From NCBI GenBank assembly GCA_029884455.1, contig JAOUHU010000011.1:1-64000 (forward strand): a DNA stretch of 64,000 nucleotides, in the 5' to 3' direction. A program made the translations under genes and the position numbers. A model generated the notes under the pieces. It was not told the DNA's origin. It worked only from the letters and a program-made list of their open reading frames with translations, and did not search any database. This stretch comes from Gammaproteobacteria bacterium (GTDB lineage: Bacteria; Pseudomonadota; Gammaproteobacteria; Steroidobacterales; Woeseiaceae). Positions 58,580-64,000 of this stretch are shown one piece after another; positions within the stretch are counted from its first letter, which is position 1, and each line of letters begins with the position of its first letter.

Positions 58580-60601
58580 TTAGATAATTGCACGCGCGAC
58601 GTTGACAACATTGTCGGTCGTAAAGCCGAAGTGCCGGAACAGCTCGCCGGCCGGACCGCACTCGCCAAAACAATCCATACCAATGATGCGACCGGCAGGG
58701 CCCGAATAACGCCACCAGCCTGCTGTCACGCCGGCCTCAATCACCACGCGCGCGGTAACCGCCGCCGGCAGTACCTGCTCACGATAGGCGTCATCCTGCG
58801 CATCAAACAGGTCGGTGCATGGCAATGAAACCACCCGCACTGCAACGCCGTCGCTCGCCAGTATCGACGCCGCGTCAATGGCCAGCTCAACCTCCGACCC
58901 GGTCGCAATCAAAATCAGATCGGGTTGGCCCGCCGAATCCTTAAGAATGTAACCGCCGCGAGCAATTGCGCTTACCTGAGCAGCATCGCGAAACTGGTGC
59001 GGCAAACTCTGCCGTGTCAGTACCAGGCTGGTTGGGCCGTTACGACGCTCGATTGCGTCACGCCACGCGACCGCGGTCTCCACCGCGTCGCAAGGACGCC
59101 AGACACGCATATTCGGGATCAGACGCAATGACGCCGTATGTTCTACTGGCTGATGGGTCGGCCCGTCTTCACCCAGCCCGATCGAGTCGTGCGTGTAAAC
59201 AAAAATGTTTTGCAATTTCATGAGTGCCGCCATGCGCAGGGCATTTCGGGCATAGTCGGAAAAGGTCAGAAAAGTGCCACAGTACGGAATGACGGCGCCA
59301 TGCAGCGCCATGCCATTGCAAATGGCCGACATGGCAAATTCGCGCACGCCGAAATACACATAGTTACCACCCGCGTCATCAGCAGTGATCACTTTCGAGC
59401 CGGCGTGTTTGGTCAGGTTTGACCCGGTCAGGTCGGCGGAACCGCCTGCAAGTTCAGGCAATTTCGGCGCGAACGCGTTCAGTGCCAACAATGATGCCTG
59501 GCGCGTCGCGAGGGTCTTGCCGGCCGCATCGATGTCCGAAATCGCCCGGGCAGCGAAGGCATCCCAATCCGCGGGCAACTTCCGGTTCTGGCGACGCGAC
59601 AACTCGGCTGCCAGCTCCGGGTGCGCCGCCGTATACGCGGCAAACAGTTTTTGCCAGGCCTGTTCCTGCTGAGCGCCCCTTTGCCGGCCATTCCAGGCAC
59701 TCGCAATCTCAACGGGAACTTCAAACGGGGCGGCGGTCCAGCCGAGTTCGACGCGTGCCGCAGCGATCTCGTCGGCGCCCAGGGGTGAGCCATGCGCCGC
59801 TGCAGTGCCTTTCTTGGTGGGCGCACCAAAACCGATCGTGGTCTTGCAGCAAATCAATGTCGGCCGATCGTCGGCCGCAATTGCTTTGTCGAAGGCCGCT
59901 GCGATCGCCTTGCTATCGTGACCGTCCACGGCGGCGATGACACGCCAGCCATAGGCTTCGAAGCGCATTACGGTGTCATCCGTGAACCAGCCACCGACCT
60001 TGCCGTCGATAGAAATGCTGTTGTCGTCGTAAATCGCGATCAGCTTGCCAAGCTTCAGCGTCCCAGCCAACGAACAGGCCTCATGCGAGATGCCTTCCAT
60101 CAGACAGCCGTCGCCGAGAAAAACCCAGGTTCGGTGGTCAACCACGGCGAAGCCGGGTCGATTGAACTCCGCAGCCAGCATTTTTTCAGCCAGCGCCATA
60201 CCAACCGCATTCGCGAGCCCCTGGCCGAGCGGTCCGGTAGTAGTTTCGATGGACAGGTCGGGGTCGCGCTCTGGATGACCTGCGGTTCGCTGCCCGAGCT
60301 GGCGGAAATTGCGAATTTCATCCATCGACAAATCGTAGCCGGCCAGGTGCAACAGGGAGTACAGCAGCATTGAGCCGTGGCCGTTGGATAACACGAATCG
60401 ATCGCGATTCTGCCAGCGCGCATTGCCTGGATTGTGCTTCAGGTAATCATTCCAGAGCACTTCGGCAATGTCAGCCATGCCCATCGGTGCGCCCGGATGG
60501 CCCGAATTCGCGGCTTGCACCGCGTCCATGGATAGCGCACGAATAGCATTTGCGAGCTCACGCCGTGCGGGCCGCACGACATGCTTTTTTTGTTTTGACA
60601 T
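58580..60601 (-). CDS. tkt: Transketolase
   Basis: Thiamine-diphosphate enzyme of the non-oxidative pentose phosphate (or Calvin) pathway. 673 residues: [21 protein letters not shown], the TPP motif [20 protein letters not shown] with the Mg-binding [15 protein letters not shown], and [19 protein letters not shown] in the Pyr domain. First gene of the tkt-gap-pgk block and divergent from metK. Confidence 0.98.
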   Translation of the reverse strand: MSKQKKHVVRPARRELANAIRALSMDAVQAANSGHPGAPMGMADIAEVLWNDYLKHNPGNARWQNRDRFVLSNGHGSMLLYSLLHLAGYDLSMDEIRNFRQLGQRTAGHPERDPDLSIETTTGPLGQGLANAVGMALAEKMLAAEFNRPGFAVVDHRTWVFLGDGCLMEGISHEACSLAGTLKLGKLIAIYDDNSISIDGKVGGWFTDDTVMRFEAYGWRVIAAVDGHDSKAIAAAFDKAIAADDRPTLICCKTTIGFGAPTKKGTAAAHGSPLGADEIAAARVELGWTAAPFEVPVEIASAWNGRQRGAQQEQAWQKLFAAYTAAHPELAAELSRRQNRKLPADWDAFAARAISDIDAAGKTLATRQASLLALNAFAPKLPELAGGSADLTGSNLTKHAGSKVITADDAGGNYVYFGVREFAMSAICNGMALHGAVIPYCGTFLTFSDYARNALRMAALMKLQNIFVYTHDSIGLGEDGPTHQPVEHTASLRLIPNMRVWRPCDAVETAVAWRDAIERRNGPTSLVLTRQSLPHQFRDAAQVSAIARGGYILKDSAGQPDLILIATGSEVELAIDAASILASDGVAVRVVSLPCTDLFDAQDDAYREQVLPAAVTARVVIEAGVTAGWWRYSGPAGRIIGMDCFGECGPAGELFRHFGFTTDNVVNVARAII

Positions 60602-60746
60602 CAGGGTCTTTTGTTAGTCTGGCACGGGGGCCTTATGGTGAATCGAAGGCTTGTCGCTTTCGCGATGCCGCGCATTTTCGCTGTTTAGGCGCGAAGTCGC
60701 AAGCTGCAGTCGCGCTACATGATGGTTTCGTCCGCAACGCATGGGC

Positions 60747-60752
60747 TACAAT
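60747..60752 (+). promoter_or_regulatory. Possible metK -10 element
   Basis: TACAAT, 32 bases before the metK ATG; a weak -35. In the 183-base divergent region a GCGCGA/TCGCGC inverted repeat (60689-60694, 60710-60715) is also seen. I find no pattern of a known SAM or SAH riboswitch. Confidence 0.4.
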
Positions 60753-60784
60753 GCGATCCCCAATCGAATTGTTGAAGCGAAAAC

Positions 60785-61945
60785 ATGAGAGATACATTTC
60801 TGTTTACCTCGGAGTCCGTGTCCGAAGGACACCCTGACAAGATCTGCGACCAGGTCTCCGACGCCGTACTCGACGCGATCCTCGAGCAGGACGCGAGCGC
60901 AAGAGTTGCTTGTGAAACATTAGTCAAGACCGGCATGGTGGTGTTGGCCGGCGAAATCACCAGCAAAGCAAACGTCGACTTCGAAAAAATCGTGCGCGAG
61001 ACAGTCCTGGAGATTGGATATAACAGCTCGGAACTGGGTTTCGACGGCGCCAGCTGCGCCGTGCTCAACGTCATTGGCAAGCAGAGCCCCGACATCGCCC
61101 AGGGTGTCGACCGTGATACCGCCGAAAATCAGGGTGCGGGCGACCAGGGCCTGATGTTTGGCTACGCCACAAATGAAACCGACGTGCTGATGCCGGCGCC
61201 GATAACATTTTCTCATCGCCTGGTCCGCCGCCAGGCCGAGATGCGCAAGAACGGCACGTTGCCGTGGTTGCGGCCGGACGCCAAGAGTCAAGTGACCTTC
61301 AAATACAAAGACGGCAGACCGGCCGCGATCGACGCTGTCGTGTTGTCTTCGCAGCACAGCCCTGACGTCTCGATGGCCGATTTGCGCGAAGGTGTCATGG
61401 AGGAAATTATCAAGCCGGTGCTGCCGAAGGAATGGATCAGCGAGGCGACCAGGTTCCACATCAACCCGACCGGGCGATTCGAGATTGGCGGCCCGATGGG
61501 CGACTGCGGTCTTACCGGCCGAAAAATCATTGTCGACACCTATGGCGGCGCGGCGCGACATGGCGGCGGCGCTTTTTCCGGCAAAGACCCGTCGAAAGTC
61601 GACCGATCAGCTGCATATGCGGCTCGCTACGTGGCCAAGAACATTGTCGCGGCCGGACTCGCTGACCGCTGCGAAATCCAGGTCTCATACGCAATCGGGG
61701 TCGCCGAGCCTACCTCGATCAGTGTCGAAACTTTTGGTACCGGCACGGTGTCAGATGGCAGGCTGACAGCGCTGATTCGCGAGAATTTTGATCTCCGCCC
61801 TTACGGAATTCTGCGCATGCTCGACTTGCTACGACCGATTTACAGGCCGACAGCTGCCTACGGCCATTTTGGCCGGGACGATCTTGACCTGAGTTGGGAA
61901 CGAACCGACAAGGCCGATGCACTGGCCGGTGCAGCTGCAGCTTGA
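60785..61945 (+). CDS. metK: S-adenosylmethionine synthetase
   Basis: Makes SAM from methionine and ATP. 386 residues: [20 protein letters not shown], the [16 protein letters not shown] motif, [20 protein letters not shown] and the P-loop-like [19 protein letters not shown]. It is followed after 25 bases by ahcY, so synthesis of SAM and recycling of SAH are in one operon. Confidence 0.98.
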   Translation: MRDTFLFTSESVSEGHPDKICDQVSDAVLDAILEQDASARVACETLVKTGMVVLAGEITSKANVDFEKIVRETVLEIGYNSSELGFDGASCAVLNVIGKQSPDIAQGVDRDTAENQGAGDQGLMFGYATNETDVLMPAPITFSHRLVRRQAEMRKNGTLPWLRPDAKSQVTFKYKDGRPAAIDAVVLSSQHSPDVSMADLREGVMEEIIKPVLPKEWISEATRFHINPTGRFEIGGPMGDCGLTGRKIIVDTYGGAARHGGGAFSGKDPSKVDRSAAYAARYVAKNIVAAGLADRCEIQVSYAIGVAEPTSISVETFGTGTVSDGRLTALIRENFDLRPYGILRMLDLLRPIYRPTAAYGHFGRDDLDLSWERTDKADALAGAAAA

Positions 61946-61970
61946 ACAAACATTACCCCAGGAGAAATCG

Positions 61971-63284
61971 ATGAGCAGCAAAGCTGTCGCCATCAAGAAA
62001 GTCGATTACAAAGTTGCGGACATTTCACTCGCCGAGTGGGGCCGCAAGGAAATCCAGATAGCCGAGACCGAGATGCCCGGCCTGATGGCATTGCGCAAGG
62101 AATTCGCCAAAAGCCAGCCGTTGGCTGGAGTGCGGCTAACCGGTTGCCTGCATATGACTATCCAGACCGCGGTGCTGATTGAAACCTTGCGTGCGCTGGG
62201 CGCCGATATCCGCTGGTCATCGTGCAATATTTTTTCAACCCAGGATCACGCGGCCGCTGCGATCGCAGCGAGTGGCGTACCGGTGTTTGCCTGGAAAGGC
62301 GAAACCGAGGACGAATACTGGTGGTGCGTGGAGCAGACCATCAAAGGGCCGGATGGCTGGACGCCGAACATGATCCTCGACGACGGTGGTGACCTCACCA
62401 TGGTCATGCACGACAAGTACCCGGAGCTGATGAAGCAGGTAAAAGGCCTGTCGGAGGAAACGACGACCGGTGTCAAGCGCCTGTACGACATGATGAAGGG
62501 CGGCACACTCGCCTGCCCGGCGTTCAACGTCAATGATTCCGTCACCAAGTCCAAGTTCGACAACCTGTACGGCTGCCGCGAGTCATTGGTTGACGGTATA
62601 AAGCGTGCAACCGACGTCATGATAGCCGGCAAAATTGCGATCGTCTGCGGCTATGGCGACGTCGGTAAGGGTTGCGCGCAATCGCTGCGCGGACTTGGCG
62701 CAACGGTTTGGGTCACGGAAATTGACCCGATCAATGCACTGCAGGCGGCAATGGAAGGTTATCGCGTAGTACGCCTCGATGATGTTTGCGAGGAGGCCGA
62801 CATCATAGTCACAGCAACTGGCAACTATCATGTGGTCACGGGCTCGCAGCTCGAACGCCTGAAGGACCAGGCGATCGTGTGCAATATCGGCCATTTCGAC
62901 AACGAAATTGATGTCGCGCACCTGCGGAAATTCACCTGGGAAAATATCAAACCGCAGGTCGATCATATTATTTTCCCCAGCGGCAAGCGCATCATACTGC
63001 TCGCCGAAGGCCGCCTTGTGAATCTTGGTTGCGCGACCGGTCATCCGAGTTTCGTCATGTCGAATTCGTTCACCAACCAGGTGCTGGCACAAATGGAGCT
63101 TTGGCAAAACAATGCCAATTACGAGAATCGTGTCTATGTGCTGCCAAAGCATCTCGATGAAAAAGTGGCACGACTGCACCTTGGCCGAATCGGCGCGAAG
63201 CTGACTGAACTGAGCGATGAGCAAGCCGATTACATCGGCGTGGATAAGAGCGGCCCATACAAGCCAGATCATTACAGGTACTGA
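61971..63284 (+). CDS. ahcY: S-adenosylhomocysteine hydrolase
   Basis: NAD-dependent enzyme that hydrolyses SAH to homocysteine and adenosine, relieving inhibition of methyltransferases. 437 residues from ATG 61971 with GGAG upstream: [39 protein letters not shown] motif [20 protein letters not shown], and the C-terminal [12 protein letters not shown]. It lacks the ~40-residue internal insertion of some bacterial enzymes (inferred from length). Confidence 0.98.
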   Translation: MSSKAVAIKKVDYKVADISLAEWGRKEIQIAETEMPGLMALRKEFAKSQPLAGVRLTGCLHMTIQTAVLIETLRALGADIRWSSCNIFSTQDHAAAAIAASGVPVFAWKGETEDEYWWCVEQTIKGPDGWTPNMILDDGGDLTMVMHDKYPELMKQVKGLSEETTTGVKRLYDMMKGGTLACPAFNVNDSVTKSKFDNLYGCRESLVDGIKRATDVMIAGKIAIVCGYGDVGKGCAQSLRGLGATVWVTEIDPINALQAAMEGYRVVRLDDVCEEADIIVTATGNYHVVTGSQLERLKDQAIVCNIGHFDNEIDVAHLRKFTWENIKPQVDHIIFPSGKRIILLAEGRLVNLGCATGHPSFVMSNSFTNQVLAQMELWQNNANYENRVYVLPKHLDEKVARLHLGRIGAKLTELSDEQADYIGVDKSGPYKPDHYRY

Positions 63285-63286
63285 TA

Positions 63287-64000
63287 TTGCTTCGGGTCCT
63301 GCATCTGACAGACCCGCACCTGTTCGCAGATCCGAATGGCAGCCTGCGCGGCACGCAGACTTTTGCCTCGTTGTCGGCGGCGCTGGAGCATTATCGCGCC
63401 GCTGACTGGCGTGCGGACCTGGTCATGGTCACGGGCGACCTGATCCAGGACGACAGCAAACAGGCCTACGAGCATTTTCGCACCCTGCTCAGCAGCCTCG
63501 ATCTGCCGGTCTATTGTGTGCCCGGCAATCACGATGTGCGCACGATGATGCGCGCCGCGTTGCAAGATCCACCATTTCATTATTGTGCAACCGTAGAATG
63601 CCGCGACTGGCTGATTATCGGCATCGACAGCTGTGTCGCTGACAAGGCGGGCGGATCGGTCAACGAAACGGAACTGGCGCGGCTCGACAGCGCCATCGCC
63701 GGTTCGTCGGCGCGGCATGTCATGGTAGCTCTGCACCATCCGCCGCTCGCCGTTGGCAGCAAATGGCTGGACACGGTTGGGCTGGACAACGGCGATGAGT
63801 TGCTGGCAAGGCTGGCGCGTTCCGGCAAGGTGCGACTCGCAATCTTTGGGCATGTACACCAGAATTTCGAGGCTCAGCACGGCGACATCCGGATCCTCGG
63901 CACGCCATCGACCTGCAGCCAGTTTGCGGCGCAGAGCGACATCTTTGCGATAGACGATCACCCACCTGCCTACCGTCGCATCCAGCTATACGCAGATGGC
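63287..64000 (+). CDS. cpdA: cAMP phosphodiesterase CpdA-like metallophosphoesterase (3' end cut by window edge)
   Basis: The frame is open from TTG 63287, two bases after the ahcY stop, to the window edge (238 codons). The calcineurin-like motifs are in order: LHLTDPHLF, VTGDLIQD, VPGNHD, ALHHPPL and IFGHVHQN, followed by LGTPSTCSQF, which is typical of E. coli CpdA. Family role: hydrolysis of 3',5'-cAMP. Not more than a few tens of residues should be missing. Weak Shine-Dalgarno (AGG eight bases before the TTG). Confidence 0.88.
   Translation, partial: MLRVLHLTDPHLFADPNGSLRGTQTFASLSAALEHYRAADWRADLVMVTGDLIQDDSKQAYEHFRTLLSSLDLPVYCVPGNHDVRTMMRAALQDPPFHYCATVECRDWLIIGIDSCVADKAGGSVNETELARLDSAIAGSSARHVMVALHHPPLAVGSKWLDTVGLDNGDELLARLARSGKVRLAIFGHVHQNFEAQHGDIRILGTPSTCSQFAAQSDIFAIDDHPPAYRRIQLYADG

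Noticed and set aside
60602-60784. Possible SAM or SAH riboswitch upstream of metK/ahcY
   Set aside because: Only small inverted repeats are present; none of the conserved core patterns I know for SAM or SAH riboswitches can be read on the plus strand, and the metK-ahcY gap is only 25 bases.

Overview
The window is a contiguous, almost fully coding chromosome segment of a Gram-negative bacterium, most likely a gammaproteobacterium that is moderately GC-rich. Reasons: a complete division and cell-wall (dcw) cluster of proteobacterial type, Kdo/LPS transport genes, SspA/SspB, ZapD, an rpoN-hpf-ptsN-rapZ block, type IV pilus genes, a cytochrome bc1 operon, and a gene order that recalls Pseudomonas and Xanthomonadales. 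I cannot name a genus. I see no insertion sequence, prophage, CRISPR array, tRNA or rRNA.

Layout. 2-4231 (+): pilB (cut by the left edge), pilC, pilD and coaE, with an intrinsic terminator between pilC and pilD, then zapD to 5055. 5052-9403 (-): mutT, secA and an M23 peptidase. 9694-9993 (+): a short dciA. 10022-28649 (-): one compact dcw cluster read mraZ, rsmH, ftsL, ftsI, murE, murF, mraY, murD, ftsW, murG, murC, murB, ddl, ftsQ, ftsA, ftsZ, lpxC. Most junctions are 4-bp ATGA overlaps. Upstream of mraZ there is a good sigma-70 promoter and three TGGRN repeats at 10-bp period, the expected MraZ operator. 28650-29570: the largest non-coding stretch, with the mraZ control region, about 330 unexplained bases and rnpB (RNase P RNA). 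29571-32763: rsmI (-) divergent from lpoA and yraN (+). 32774-36568 (-): sspB, sspA and petCBA (read petA, petB, petC, sspA, sspB). 36766-37842 (+): a DegS/AlgW-like protease. 37839-39347 (-): murA and ibaG. 39467-47152 (+): a calcium/sodium antiporter, kdsD, kdsC, lptC, lptA, lptB, rpoN, hpf, ptsN, rapZ. 47199-48416 (-): a patatin-like protein. 48476-49021 (+): an exported Bcp-type peroxiredoxin. 49018-60601 (-): a glycolysis/pentose block (tkt, gap, pgk, then pyk), a penicillin-acylase-family protein and a MoxR ATPase/vWA pair. A Tat-exported PhoX-like gene lies on the other strand between pyk and pgk. 60785-64000 (+): metK, ahcY and a cpdA-like phosphodiesterase cut by the right edge.

Functionally this is mostly housekeeping: peptidoglycan precursor synthesis and septation, LPS synthesis and export, secretion, central carbon metabolism and the SAM cycle. 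I found no convincing new multi-gene system. The points most worth a second look are the lpoA start (no usable ATG/GTG/TTG in frame, but a perfect A-AAA-AAA slippery heptamer joins an upstream ATG frame to the lipoprotein signal peptide), the uncharacterised MoxR/vWA/acylase operon, substitutions in conserved motifs (M23 peptidase, FtsW, vWA MIDAS), a 25-bp GC-rich palindrome between ftsZ and lpxC, and the 330-base gap between rnpB and mraZ.
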